Assembly: GCF_016887565.1 (NCBI RefSeq)
Contig: NZ_CP069396.1
Location: 9,902,001 to 9,966,000 of the forward strand
Origin: Archangium violaceum
GTDB taxonomy: Bacteria > Myxococcota > Myxococcia > Myxococcales > Myxococcaceae
Length of the DNA stretch: 64,000 nucleotides
Reading direction: 5' to 3'
How positions within the stretch are numbered: position 1 is the first letter of the stretch; each line of letters opens with the position of its first letter. The position numbers and the translations under genes were made by a program. The notes beneath the pieces are model-generated. The model worked only from the letters and a program-made list of their open reading frames with translations, was not told where the DNA came from and did not search any database. Shown here in pieces: positions 1 to 9,263 of the stretch.

Positions 1-1
1 C

Positions 2-682
2 ACCTCCGGGAAGAAGCCGCGGCTGGTGCTGGCCGGCTCGCTGGGTGCCTCGGGGCCCTCCACGAGGGAGCGGCCCCGGACAGAGGAGGACCCCCTGCAA
101 CCCGCGGAGTGGTACGGCGAGAGCAAGGCCGAGGCCGAGCGCATCGCCTTCTCGTACGCGGACCGGCTGCCGGTGACGGTGGTGCGCCCGCCGCGCATCG
201 TGGGGCCGGGGGACCGGGAGAACCTCCTCATCTTCAAGCTGGTGTCGCGGGGCCTGCGGCTGGAGCTGGGCGGTGGCCCCCGGCCGCTGACCCTGGTGGA
301 CGTGGAGGACGTGGTGGACCTGCTGCTACTGCTGGCCGAGCGCGAGGAGGCCCTCGGCCAATCCTTCTTCGTAGGTCACCCCCAGCCCCTCACGCTGGAG
401 GAGCTGCAGGACATCGCGGCCTCGGAGCTGGGGGTGAAAACGCGCACGGTGCGACTGTCGCCTGGTGTACTGACGGCGCTGGCGAGCGTGGCGGATGGGG
501 TGACGCGGGTGACGGGCCGGCGCCTGCCCCTCAACCGGAAGTTCGCGCGGCAGCTGCTGGTGCCGGCCTGGACGTGCTCGAGCGCCAAGGCCGAGCGCCT
601 GCTGGGCTTCCGCGCCACGAGGGACCCCGCCGACTCCATCCGCCGCAGCGCTCGCTGGTACAGGGAGCAGGGGTGGTTGTGA
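2..682 (+). CDS. NAD-dependent epimerase/dehydratase (extended SDR), 5' end cut by window
   Basis: C-terminal part of an extended short-chain dehydrogenase; the frame is open to the window edge, so the N-terminal Rossmann GxxGxxG lies upstream. The active-site pair is visible as YGESK (codons at about 113-127), followed by the usual VVRPPRIVGPGD segment that shapes the substrate pocket and an RRSARWYREQGWL tail typical of this family. It is on the same strand and upstream of a HAD phosphatase, a LarA-like gene and the large elbD-like gene, so it may be the first gene of the ether-lipid locus (ElbA-like). That assignment is inference from neighbourhood. A GTG at 26 is only an internal codon. 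The substrate cannot be told from sequence. Confidence 0.8.
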   Translation, partial: TSGKKPRLVLAGSLGASGPSTRERPRTEEDPLQPAEWYGESKAEAERIAFSYADRLPVTVVRPPRIVGPGDRENLLIFKLVSRGLRLELGGGPRPLTLVDVEDVVDLLLLLAEREEALGQSFFVGHPQPLTLEELQDIAASELGVKTRTVRLSPGVLTALASVADGVTRVTGRRLPLNRKFARQLLVPAWTCSSAKAERLLGFRATRDPADSIRRSARWYREQGWL

Positions 683-739
683 GCTGATGCGTCATCACAA
701 TCCGGGCGGTGCCACTCCAAATCTCTCAGGAGACATCGC

Positions 740-1165
740 ATGCAGCCCACCCCCACACTCCCCATCGCCCCGCTTCCCACCCGAATCGTCCTCCCCAATC
801 AGTTCGAGCTGGCTGGCAAGGGCATCTCGCTCAGCTTCTCGACCACCAGCATCACCGGCCAGCCCCTTCTGCATTACAAGGACGCCAGGCACGAGGTGAA
901 CGCGAGGGGAGATGAAATCCGCCAGGTGGAGACGGAGATCGGCACCCTGGTGACCATCACCCTGGAGCCCGACGCCGACGCGGGCGCGCTCCTCTTCACC
1001 GTGTTGATTCCCCGGGCACAGCTCCGGGACACCGCGAGCGAGGTGCGGATCACCACCGAGGGCGTGCTCACCCGCAGCCGCTTCCCCCGGCTCCCCGCCA
1101 ACGCCCAGCTCCAGAAGTACAGCGTGGTCCCCCTCCGCGGCAGCGCCCACTTCATCGTGTCCTGA
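740..1165 (+). CDS. conserved hypothetical protein, 141 aa
   Basis: Unrecognised soluble protein. The start is well supported: a ctcAGGAGAcatcgc ribosome site precedes ATG at 740. No signal peptide or membrane segment. The sequence alternates short beta-like stretches (GTLVTITLEPDADAGALLF, SEVRITTEGVLTRSRF), which suggests a small all-beta domain. It lies between the partial SDR and the HAD phosphatase on the same strand. It is not one of the expected elb enzymes, so it is either an insertion into the locus or marks that the partial SDR belongs to a different unit. Coding is supported by codon bias and the RBS; function is unknown. Confidence 0.6.
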   Translation: MQPTPTLPIAPLPTRIVLPNQFELAGKGISLSFSTTSITGQPLLHYKDARHEVNARGDEIRQVETEIGTLVTITLEPDADAGALLFTVLIPRAQLRDTASEVRITTEGVLTRSRFPRLPANAQLQKYSVVPLRGSAHFIVS

Positions 1166-1417
1166 AAGCCGTCGCGAGCAGGTCGCCTCCTATCCCACAC
1201 GAGAGGAGTGGAGGCGCCTGCCCCCGGAAGCGGAGCGCTGCGTCGGGCCCTCGGGCATCCAGGCAGCCAGCCCGAGCTGGCCCTTTTGCGGGAAATCAGC
1301 GGTTGCTCGACTGCCCCACGCGGTCGCCCCCGTCCCGCCTTCTCCGTCGCATTCGGCGAATTCAGCGTCCATTAGCGCGGTTGACACACGCCGGACTCCA
1401 ATGTCAGGAAGCCCGCC

Positions 1418-2089
1418 TTGTCCATGCCCGCGAAAGCTGCCTTCTACGATGTCGACGGGACGCTGGTGAAGACCAACGTCGTCCACGTCTACGCCTATTA
1501 CGCGATGAACCGGGGCTCGCTGCTGGGGACCCTCGGGAGGACCCTGTCCACCGCCGCCAGCGTGCCCCTCTTCGCGGCCATGGACGCGGTGAACCGCAAG
1601 GCCTTCAACGAGTTCTTCTACCGGTACTACGCCGGCCTCTCCGAGGACCGGCTCATCTCCATCGCCGAGGACATGTTCGAGGACGTGCTCAAGCCCGCCC
1701 TCTACGAGCAGACGCGTGACCTCATCGACCAGGCGCGCCGCGTCGGTTGCCGCATCGTGCTCGTCACCGGAGCGCTGGACTTCAGCATGCGCCCGCTGGC
1801 CCGCTACCTGGGCGCGGACGACATGATCGCCAACAAGATGCAGTTCGTTGGCGGCAAGGCCACCGGCAAGGTGATTCCCCCGATCATCGAGGGAGCGAAC
1901 AAGGCCAACGCCATCCGCTCCTACTGCGTCCGCGAGGGCCTGGCGCTCGACCAGTGCCATGGCTACTCCGACAGCGCCTCCGACTACGCGATGCTGTCCG
2001 TCGTGGGACGGCCCACCGCCGTCAACCCGGACATGCGCCTGCGCTCCATCGCCCGGGCCTACAACTGGCCCATCCTCGACCTCAAGTAA
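1418..2089 (+). CDS. HAD-IB family phosphatase (phosphoserine-phosphatase-like)
   Basis: Haloacid-dehalogenase hydrolase of subfamily IB, 223 aa. Motif I is AAFYDVDGTLVKTN (two catalytic Asp), motif II the VLVTGALD region, and motif III plus IV the lysine of NKMQF together with GYSDSASDYAML (acidic metal site). The family acts on phosphoserine, lysophosphatidic acid or related monoesters. In the Myxococcus ether-lipid locus a HAD gene accompanies elbD, so a lipid-phosphate substrate is plausible (inference). The start is uncertain: TTG at 1418 sits 7 nt after an AGGAA, while ATG at 1424 is 13 nt away; I prefer the TTG. The gene ends 19 nt before the next start on the same strand. Confidence 0.85.
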   Translation: MSMPAKAAFYDVDGTLVKTNVVHVYAYYAMNRGSLLGTLGRTLSTAASVPLFAAMDAVNRKAFNEFFYRYYAGLSEDRLISIAEDMFEDVLKPALYEQTRDLIDQARRVGCRIVLVTGALDFSMRPLARYLGADDMIANKMQFVGGKATGKVIPPIIEGANKANAIRSYCVREGLALDQCHGYSDSASDYAMLSVVGRPTAVNPDMRLRSIARAYNWPILDLK

Positions 2090-2108
2090 CGGAAAGCCCT
2101 CCTTCGAC

Positions 2109-3722
2109 ATGCGCCCGCTCAAGACGCTCCAGAAGCTCTACGACGAGGAAAGCCAGGTGGTCATCACCGAGAAGGGCAGCCCCCCGCGGGCGCTCTTCTC
2201 CGGGGAGAACTTCCTCCTGGAGAACCTGCCCGTGGGCACCCGGGTCATCTTCCCCCGGCCGCCCCTGGCCGGTGTGCCCAACGTGAAGGCCGCCATCCGC
2301 TGGGCCATCAACCACCCCGAGGGCATGGAGCCGCTGCACGCCCTGCTCCGCCCCGGCATGCGGCTCACCTGCGTCATCGACGACATCTCCGTCCCGCTGC
2401 CTCCCATGGCCACGCCGGACGTGCGCCAGTCCATCCTCGAGGTGGTGCTGGAGCTGTGCGCCGACTCGGGCGTGGACGACATCCACCTGATCATCGCCAA
2501 CGCCCTGCACCGCCGCATGACGGAAGGCGAGATGCGGCGCATGGTGGGCCAGAAGATCTACGACGCCTACTACCCGGAGCGGTACTACAACCATGACGCC
2601 GAGGATCCGGACGGCATGGTGGAGCTGGAGCGCACCCCGTGCGGCTCGCACGTGGTGGCCGTCAACCGGCGCGTGGCCGAGAGCGACCTCGTCGTCTACG
2701 TCAACGTCAACTTCGTGCCCATGAACGGCGGACACAAGTCCATGGGCACCGGCGTGGCCAACTACGCGAGCCTCCGGGCGCACCACAACCCGAAGACGAT
2801 CCGCGAGTCCAAGAGCTACATGGAGCCGGGCCACAGCGAGCTGTACCGGCGCAACGAGCGCATCGGCAAGGCGATCGACAAGCACCTCAAGGTGTTCCAC
2901 ATCGAGACGTCGCTGAACAACCGCATGTTCGGCCCGGGCGTGGACTTCCTCCACAAGAAGGAGGAGGACTACACCGAGGGCGACCGGCTGAAGTTCCACG
3001 CCATGCGGTACGCGCTGTCGAAGATGCCGCGCGCGGCGGCGCGCAAGGTGCTCAACTCCATCCCAGCGCCCTATGACGTGACGGGCGTGTTCGCCGGAGC
3101 CACCGAGCCCACCCACGCCAAGACGCTGGAGAAGAGCTGGCAGCAGTACGTGGTGCCGGTGCAGGGGCAGAGCGACATCGTCATCTTCCCCATCCCCTTC
3201 ATCTCGCCCTACAGCGTCAACTCCATCCTCAATCCGCTGCTGGTGCAGGTGATGGGGCTGGGCTACTTCTTCAACCTCAACCGCGGCGTGCCGCTGGTGA
3301 AGAAGGGCGGCGTGCTCATCCTCACCCACCCGGCCTTCGACGAGTTCGATCCCGTCCAGCACCCCAGCTACATCGAGTTCTTCAACCGGGTGCTGCCCGA
3401 GACGCGCGACGCGGTGCAGATCGAACAGAAGTACGAGCGCGAGTTCGCCGAGAACCCCAGCTACGTGCACCTGTACCGCAAGGGCAATGCCTACCACGGC
3501 GTGCACCCGCTCTACATGTGGTACTGGGGCGAGAACGGCCGCCAGCACGTGGGCAAGGTCATCGTCGCGGGCGCGGAGAACAACCACGTCCCGGCCCTGC
3601 TCGGCTGGGACCGCACCGACACCCTCACCGAGGCCATCGAGGAGGCGCGCGGCTTCATGGGCCGCTCGGCCAGCATCAGCCTGCTGCGCATCGCCCCCAC
3701 CGTCATGGTCGACGTGAAGTAA
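2109..3722 (+). CDS. LarA-like (DUF2088, lactate racemase fold) protein
   Basis: 537 aa, distinctly longer than nickel-dependent lactate racemase LarA (about 420 aa). Family landmarks are present: IDDISVPLPP (equivalent of the DDxSRPTP motif), ALHRRMTEGEM (equivalent of the GxHRpxt motif), NHDAED, and NGGHKSMGTG, where K210 falls where LarA's cofactor-linked lysine lies. The start is taken at ATG 2109, where LarA-like similarity begins; the frame is open further upstream but that part lies inside the HAD gene. It is followed after 19 nt by elbD on the same strand, so it is likely co-transcribed and acts in ether-lipid metabolism (ElbC position; inference). Whether it carries the Ni-pincer cofactor is unknown; no lar maturation genes are nearby. 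Confidence 0.8.
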   Translation: MRPLKTLQKLYDEESQVVITEKGSPPRALFSGENFLLENLPVGTRVIFPRPPLAGVPNVKAAIRWAINHPEGMEPLHALLRPGMRLTCVIDDISVPLPPMATPDVRQSILEVVLELCADSGVDDIHLIIANALHRRMTEGEMRRMVGQKIYDAYYPERYYNHDAEDPDGMVELERTPCGSHVVAVNRRVAESDLVVYVNVNFVPMNGGHKSMGTGVANYASLRAHHNPKTIRESKSYMEPGHSELYRRNERIGKAIDKHLKVFHIETSLNNRMFGPGVDFLHKKEEDYTEGDRLKFHAMRYALSKMPRAAARKVLNSIPAPYDVTGVFAGATEPTHAKTLEKSWQQYVVPVQGQSDIVIFPIPFISPYSVNSILNPLLVQVMGLGYFFNLNRGVPLVKKGGVLILTHPAFDEFDPVQHPSYIEFFNRVLPETRDAVQIEQKYEREFAENPSYVHLYRKGNAYHGVHPLYMWYWGENGRQHVGKVIVAGAENNHVPALLGWDRTDTLTEAIEEARGFMGRSASISLLRIAPTVMVDVK

Positions 3723-3741
3723 GCCCCCCGAGTCCCCCACG

Positions 3742-6700
3742 ATGAGTCTCCCCGAGCTGAACGTCACCCAGGTCTTCACCGGCAAGCGCCTGCTCTTCGC
3801 GGGCTCCACCGGCTTCGTGGGCAAGGTCACCCTGTCCATGCTCCTGTCGCGCTACGGCGAGGTGCTGGACAAGCTCTATGTGCTGGTGCGCAAGGGCAGT
3901 GCCCCGTCCGCCGAGCGGCGCTTCTTCGACAAGGTGGCCACCAGCGAGCCCTTCCAGCCGCTGCGCGACACCTACGGCGATGAGGGCGCCCTGGAGTTCA
4001 TCCGCCGCAAGGTGGAGGTGCTCGACGGCGACATCACCGACCCGCTCATGGGCCTCACCCCCGAGCAGGCGGATGCGCTCACCGGCAAGGTGGCCGCCAT
4101 CATCAACTGCGCGGGTCTGGTGTCCTTCAACCCCTCGCTGGAGGTGGGCCTCAACGTCAACACCCACGGCGTGAAGTACACCGTGGAGCTGGCGCTCAAG
4201 TGGGGCGTGCCGCTGGTGCACATGTCCACCGCCTTCGTGGCCGGCAACCGCAGCGGGCTCGTCTTCGAGGACGAGGACGTGGTGGGCTACTTCCCGCGCA
4301 AGGACGAGCTGGACGGGCGCGACTTCAGCCTGGAGCAGGAGCTCGCGGACGCGGAGAAGATCGTCGCCCGGCTGCGCGAGCAGGCGGATGACAAGGCGCT
4401 GGCGTCCCTCTTCCGCAAGAAGGCGCTGGAGCGGCTGGAGCAGGAGGGCCGCGACGCCACGGACGAGAAGACGCTGCGGCTGGCGGTGGGCCGCGAGCGC
4501 AAGCTGTGGCTGTCCGGCGAGCTGGTGCGCGCCGGCATGGAGCGGGCCAAGCACTGGGGCTGGCCCAACACGTACACGTACACCAAGAGCCTGGGCGAGC
4601 AGGTGATGGCCAGCACGCCGGGCCTGCGCTACGCCATCGTCCGGCCCTCCATCGTGGAGTCCGCCCAGCACTTCCCCTTCCCGGGGTGGAACGAGGGCTT
4701 CACCACGTCGGCGCCGCTGGCCTTCGCCGGCATCAAGGGCCACCGCAACATCCCCGCGGGCGAGCGCGCCATCCTGGACATCATCCCGGTGGATCAGGTG
4801 GCCGGCGCCACCATCGGCATCACCGCGCACTCCATCCAGGTGGAGGAGCGGCGCGTCTACCACCTGTCCAGCGGTGACGTGAATCCGTTCTACGCCAGCC
4901 GCTCCATCGAGCTGGTGGGCCTGTACCGGCGCCGCTACTACCGCAACAAGGAGACGGGCAACGCGCTGCTCAACGAGCTGCGCTCGCGCGTCGAGCCGAT
5001 GCCGGTGAGCCGCCCGGTGTTCGAGAACCTCAGCGCCCCCATGTTCGTCAAGGGCGCGCGCTTCCTGCGTCAGGTCATCGACGAGGTGAAGCCCGCCTGG
5101 GGCGCGCCCGCGGTGCAGGCCGTGCTGGAGCGCGCCCGCGAGAAGCTGGACGACGTGGAGAACCAGGCCATGAGCCTGGTGGGGCTCATCGAGCTCTTCC
5201 TCCCCTTCCTCTACGACAACCGCTACGTCTTCCGCTGCGACAACACCCGCTCGGTGTACGCGCGGATGGACCACCATGACCGGGTCCGCATCCCCTGGGC
5301 CCCGGAGGCCATCGACTGGCGCGTCTACTTCCTCGACACCCACCTGCCCGGCCTGGAGAAGTGGGTGTTCCCCGGCCTCGAGGAGGAGACGAAGAAGCGC
5401 ACCGTCATCCCCGCGAACAGGGACCTGTTGGAGATGCTCGAGGCCAGCGTCAACGCGTGGCGCCACCGGGTGGCCTTCCGCTACGCCGCCGACGAGAAGG
5501 AGGAGCGTCTCACCTACGGCGAGGTCAACCGCTACGCCAACCGCGTGGGCAGCTTCCTCCTGAAGGAAGGCGTGAAGCGCGGCGAGCGGGTGATGATCCT
5601 CTCGGAGAACCGGCCCGAGTGGCCCGTCTCCTACTTCGGCATCCTCCGCGCGGGCGGCACCGCCGTGCCGGTGGATCCGAGCCTCACCGAGACCGAGGTG
5701 GTCAACATCGCCCGCCGCTCCGAGGCGAAGGTGCTGCTGCTCTCGGAGCAGACCGCCGAGGACCTCCCCGGCATCCAGGCGTCGCTCGCCGCCGCGGGCC
5801 TGTCCACGCGCGTGGCCAGCCTCGCCGAGGCGATGAGCGGTGACCCGGCGTACCCGGACAACATCGGGCCGGTGCGCCGCACGGCCGCCGCGGACGACGT
5901 GGCCAGCCTCATCTTCACCTCGGGCACCACGGGCACGCCCAAGGGCGTGATGCTCACCCACCGCAACTTCGCCTCGCTCATCGCGAAGCTGGCGGGTGCC
6001 TTCGACGTGGGCGTGGGCGACGGCGTCCTCTCCGTGCTGCCGCTGCACCACACCTTCGAGTTCTCCGCCGGCTTCCTCACGCCCTTCTCGCGCGGCACGG
6101 AGATCACGTACATCGACGAGCTGACCTCGGACCGGCTGGGCGAGGTGTTCGAGACGGGCCGCGTGTCGGCGATGATCGGCGTGCCCGCGCTGTGGCAGTT
6201 GCTGCACCGCAAGGTGACGCAGGAGATGGCGAGCCGGCCGCCACTGGTGGAGCAGGCGCTCAAGTCGCTCATGGCGGCGCACGGCGAGCTGCGCAACCGC
6301 AGCAGCCTCAACCTGGGCAAGCTGCTCTTCTGGCCGGTGCACCGCAAGTTCGGCGGGAAGATCAAGTTCCTGGTGTCGGGAGGCTCGGCGCTGCCGGACG
6401 ACGTGCACAAGGCCTTCCACCAGATGGGCTTCAACATCATCGAGGGCTATGGCCTCACCGAGGCGGCCCCGGTGCTGACGGTGTCCGAGACGCGCGTCAA
6501 CAAGCGCCAGCCCGGCACGGTGGGCAAGGCGCTGCCCGGCATCGAGCTGCGCATCCTCGACCCGGACAACGAGGGCATCGGCGAGGTGCTTGCCCGCGGC
6601 CCCAACGTGATGACGGGCTACTTCGGGGACAAGGAGTCCACCGAAGCCGTCCTCAAGGAGGGCTGGCTGTACACCGGTGACCTGGGCCGCCTGGACGCCG

Positions 6701-8145
6701 AGGGCCGGCTGTACCTGATGGGCCGCAAGAAGGACGTCATCATCGATGCCAACGGGAAGAACGTGTACCCGGACGAGCTCGAGGAGGTGTACGGCCCCCA
6801 CGCGCACATCAAGGAGCTGTCCATCGTCGGTCTGCCCGACGAGGCCGGCGGCGAGAAGGTCGCCTGCCTGTGCGTGCCCGACTACAAGGACCGGCCGCGC
6901 GAGGAGGTGCGCCGCGAGCTGGAGGAGCACTTCCGCAAGACGGGCATGGAGATGCCCTTCTACCGCCGCGTGAAGGTGCTGCGCTTCTGGGACGGTGAGC
7001 TGCCGCGCACCTCGTCGCGCAAGGTGAAGCGCAAGGTGGTGGTGGAGGAGCTCAAGCGGTTGGAGCGGCTGGCCTCCTCGGGCGAGAAGGCCCGCGAGAA
7101 GGTGCAGAGCACCGGCGGCGTCGCCGACTGGCTCTACCCGCTCATCGCCGAGGTGGTGAACAAGCCCCTCGCCGACATCCGCCCCGAGGCCCGTCTCTCC
7201 GTGGACCTGGGTCTGGATTCGCTGATGCTCACCGAGCTCTCGGTGGCCCTGGAGCAGGCCGGTGTGCCGCTGCCCGCGGTGAACGATTTGACGCACGTGC
7301 AGACGGTGGACGACCTGCGCAAGCTGGTGGTCGCCAGCGGGCGCCGCCCCGCCGTGGAGACGCGCGCCAAGGACATCTCCCGCGAGGCCGAGAAGTCCGA
7401 GGAGGTCGAGATTCCGGTGCCGGAGCCGCTGGTGGCGGTGGGCCGGCAGCTGGTGCGGCTCGGACAGCAGGCCATCTTCGGCGGCATGTTCGACGTGAAG
7501 GTGACGGGCGAGCCGTTCATCCCGATGAACCGCAACTTCCTCGTCATCGCCAACCACACGAGCCACCTGGACATGGGGCTCATCAAGGTGGTGCTCGGCG
7601 AGCAGGGACAGCGGCTCACCACGCTCGCGGCGCGCGACTACTTCTTCGACACGCCCCTCAAGCGCGCGTACTTCGAGAACTTCACCGACCTCATCCCCAT
7701 GGACCGGCACGGCTCGCTGCGCGAGTCGCTGCGCATGGCCGGCAGCGCCCTGCAGCAGGGCTTCAACCTGCTCATCTTCCCCGAGGGCACCCGCTCGACC
7801 ACCGGGGAGCTGCTCGAGTTCAAGCCCACCCTGGGGTACCTCGCGCTCACCTACAAGGTGGACGTGCTGCCCATCTACGTGAAGGGCGCCTACGAGGCGC
7901 TGCCCAAGGGCCGCATGCTGCCCAAGTCGCGCGACCTGGGTGCCCACATCGGGCCCGCGCTGACGTACGAGATGCTGCGCGCCAAGACGCAGGGCATGGC
8001 GCGCTCGGAGAGCTACCGCTACGCCACGAAGCTGGCCGAGGACTCCATCCGGGCGCTCGCCGCCGGCCGGGTGCTGAGCTTCGCGGAGTCCGCCACGGTG
8101 GAGGAGCAGCGCCGCGCGCTGTCCTCGGGAGGGAGTGAGTCGTGA
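3742..8145 (+). CDS. elbD: ElbD-like multifunctional ether-lipid enzyme: acyl reductase, AMP ligase, ACP, acyltransferase
   Basis: 1,467 aa with four domains in order. (1) Residues about 15-480: male-sterility type fatty-acyl reductase, with GSTGFVGK at the N-terminus and active pair Y278/K282 (YTYTK). (2) About 560-1100: adenylate-forming ligase, with P-loop TSGTTGTPKG (726-735), GYGLTE (902-907), YTGD (977-980) and PRTSSRK (1088-1094). (3) Carrier domain with phosphopantetheine serine S1160 in DLGLDSL. (4) About 1230-1450: PlsC acyltransferase, with NHTSHLD (1271-1277) and FPEGTRS (1346-1352). This order and length match ElbD of Myxococcus xanthus, shown by Lorenzen and colleagues to make alkyl-ether lipids needed for normal development. 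All key residues are intact. It overlaps the next gene by 4 nt. Confidence 0.93.
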   Translation: MSLPELNVTQVFTGKRLLFAGSTGFVGKVTLSMLLSRYGEVLDKLYVLVRKGSAPSAERRFFDKVATSEPFQPLRDTYGDEGALEFIRRKVEVLDGDITDPLMGLTPEQADALTGKVAAIINCAGLVSFNPSLEVGLNVNTHGVKYTVELALKWGVPLVHMSTAFVAGNRSGLVFEDEDVVGYFPRKDELDGRDFSLEQELADAEKIVARLREQADDKALASLFRKKALERLEQEGRDATDEKTLRLAVGRERKLWLSGELVRAGMERAKHWGWPNTYTYTKSLGEQVMASTPGLRYAIVRPSIVESAQHFPFPGWNEGFTTSAPLAFAGIKGHRNIPAGERAILDIIPVDQVAGATIGITAHSIQVEERRVYHLSSGDVNPFYASRSIELVGLYRRRYYRNKETGNALLNELRSRVEPMPVSRPVFENLSAPMFVKGARFLRQVIDEVKPAWGAPAVQAVLERAREKLDDVENQAMSLVGLIELFLPFLYDNRYVFRCDNTRSVYARMDHHDRVRIPWAPEAIDWRVYFLDTHLPGLEKWVFPGLEEETKKRTVIPANRDLLEMLEASVNAWRHRVAFRYAADEKEERLTYGEVNRYANRVGSFLLKEGVKRGERVMILSENRPEWPVSYFGILRAGGTAVPVDPSLTETEVVNIARRSEAKVLLLSEQTAEDLPGIQASLAAAGLSTRVASLAEAMSGDPAYPDNIGPVRRTAAADDVASLIFTSGTTGTPKGVMLTHRNFASLIAKLAGAFDVGVGDGVLSVLPLHHTFEFSAGFLTPFSRGTEITYIDELTSDRLGEVFETGRVSAMIGVPALWQLLHRKVTQEMASRPPLVEQALKSLMAAHGELRNRSSLNLGKLLFWPVHRKFGGKIKFLVSGGSALPDDVHKAFHQMGFNIIEGYGLTEAAPVLTVSETRVNKRQPGTVGKALPGIELRILDPDNEGIGEVLARGPNVMTGYFGDKESTEAVLKEGWLYTGDLGRLDAEGRLYLMGRKKDVIIDANGKNVYPDELEEVYGPHAHIKELSIVGLPDEAGGEKVACLCVPDYKDRPREEVRRELEEHFRKTGMEMPFYRRVKVLRFWDGELPRTSSRKVKRKVVVEELKRLERLASSGEKAREKVQSTGGVADWLYPLIAEVVNKPLADIRPEARLSVDLGLDSLMLTELSVALEQAGVPLPAVNDLTHVQTVDDLRKLVVASGRRPAVETRAKDISREAEKSEEVEIPVPEPLVAVGRQLVRLGQQAIFGGMFDVKVTGEPFIPMNRNFLVIANHTSHLDMGLIKVVLGEQGQRLTTLAARDYFFDTPLKRAYFENFTDLIPMDRHGSLRESLRMAGSALQQGFNLLIFPEGTRSTTGELLEFKPTLGYLALTYKVDVLPIYVKGAYEALPKGRMLPKSRDLGAHIGPALTYEMLRAKTQGMARSESYRYATKLAEDSIRALAAGRVLSFAESATVEEQRRALSSGGSES

Positions 8146-9170
8146 AGCTGCTCGTCACCGGAGGCACCGGTTTCCTGGGCGCGCATCTGGTGCCCAAATT
8201 GGTGGCCGCGGGCCATGAGGTGCGTCTCATCGGCCGCTCGAAGCCCGCGGGTCCGGCCTTCGAGAAGGCGGAGTACGTCCGCGGGGATTTGAAGGACCGC
8301 GAGGCGGTGCGGCGTGCACTGCAGGGCGTGCAGGCCGTCTACCACCTGGCGGGGCTCGTCTCCTTCCAGGACAAGGACGCCCGGCGCATGTACGAGCTGC
8401 ATGTGGACGCCACGCGCGAGCTGCTGCATGACGTGCGCGAGGCCGGTGTCCAGCGCGTCATCCTCGCCTCCACCTCGGGCACCATCGCCGTGTCCAAGGA
8501 GGAGCGCGTCGGCACCGAGGACGACGGCTACCCCATCACCGTGGTGGGCCGCTGGCCGTACTACCTGTCGAAGATCTACGAGGAGAAGCTCGCGCTGGAG
8601 TACTGCCGCAAACACGCCATCCCCCTCGTGGTGCTCAACCCGAGCCTGCTCATGGGCCCGGGAGATGACCGGCTGAGCTCCACGTGGACGGTGATGAAGT
8701 TCCTCCAGGGAGAGATTCCCGCCATGCCCGGCGGGGGCATGTCCTTCGTGGACGCGCGGGACGCGGCGGATGCGTTCGTGAACGCGCTGACGCGCGGCGA
8801 GGTGTACGGCCGTCACCTGATGGGCGTGAACCTGACGATGTCGGACTTCTTCCACCGGCTGGAGCGCCTGTCGGGCGTGGCCGCGCCGAGGTTGAAGCTG
8901 CCCGCACAGGTGAACGTGCTCGGCGCGAAGCTGCTGGAGCGGGTGGCGAAGTGGCGTGGGACGAAGCCCACCCTGGACCCCCAGGAAGTGGACATCGGCG
9001 AGCACTGGTTCTGGCTGGACGCCTCGAAGGCCGAGCACGAGCTGGGCTTCCAGGCCCGCGACGTCCACGAGACGCTGCACGACACGGTGCAGTACCTGTA
9101 CACGCGCATGGCTCCTGGCCACCTGCCGGGCACCAAGGGTCGGATCGAGGGGCTGCGCGAGGGGACCTGA
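8142..9170 (+). CDS. NAD-dependent epimerase/dehydratase (extended SDR), last gene of the elb-like operon
   Basis: Complete extended SDR of 342 aa. GGTGFLGAHL at residues 7-16 is the Rossmann nucleotide loop, YYLSK supplies the Tyr/Lys pair, and the NPSLLMGPGD segment is the usual post-lysine loop. It resembles the dihydroflavonol reductase / cholesterol dehydrogenase branch. The GTG start at 8142 overlaps the elbD stop (GTGA), a sign of translational coupling, so its product most likely acts with ElbD, probably in reducing or oxidising a lipid intermediate (ElbE position; inference). A palindromic repeat follows the stop. Confidence 0.88.
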   Translation: MKLLVTGGTGFLGAHLVPKLVAAGHEVRLIGRSKPAGPAFEKAEYVRGDLKDREAVRRALQGVQAVYHLAGLVSFQDKDARRMYELHVDATRELLHDVREAGVQRVILASTSGTIAVSKEERVGTEDDGYPITVVGRWPYYLSKIYEEKLALEYCRKHAIPLVVLNPSLLMGPGDDRLSSTWTVMKFLQGEIPAMPGGGMSFVDARDAADAFVNALTRGEVYGRHLMGVNLTMSDFFHRLERLSGVAAPRLKLPAQVNVLGAKLLERVAKWRGTKPTLDPQEVDIGEHWFWLDASKAEHELGFQARDVHETLHDTVQYLYTRMAPGHLPGTKGRIEGLREGT

Positions 9171-9182
9171 GTGGGAAGACCC

Positions 9183-9230
9183 TCACCCTGGCCCTCGGGT
9201 TAAACCCTCTCCCCCTGGGAGAGGGAGGGA
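9183..9230. repeat. intergenic palindromic repeat, likely bidirectional terminator
   Basis: Between two converging genes. It contains CCCTCACCC, then CCCTCTCCC-cct-GGGAGAGGG (9205-9213 paired with 9217-9225), a perfect 9-bp stem with a 3-nt loop. The same CCCTCACCC plus CCCTCTCCC/GGGAGAGGG pattern recurs at 19491-19524, 50851-50888 and twice in 60704-60979. Position and stem suggest transcription termination for both flanking genes, but there is no T-tract. Confidence 0.7.
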
Positions 9231-9263
9231 GGGTAGGTGGGTGGAGTGGGAGCGATAGAGGGA

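Noticed and set aside
1381-1386. TTGACA resembling a sigma-70 -35 box before the HAD gene
   Set aside because: No -10 element at 16-18 nt; the 252-nt gap otherwise shows nothing convincing.
2109-3722. Calling the LarA-like gene a lactate racemase
   Set aside because: Protein is over 110 residues longer, lies in a lipid operon, and no LarB/C/E maturation genes are visible.
3703-7947. Very long open frame on the minus strand opposite elbD
   Set aside because: Repetitive Ala/Arg/Leu/His-rich translation with no motif, exactly antisense to a motif-complete gene; an effect of high GC codon position bias.
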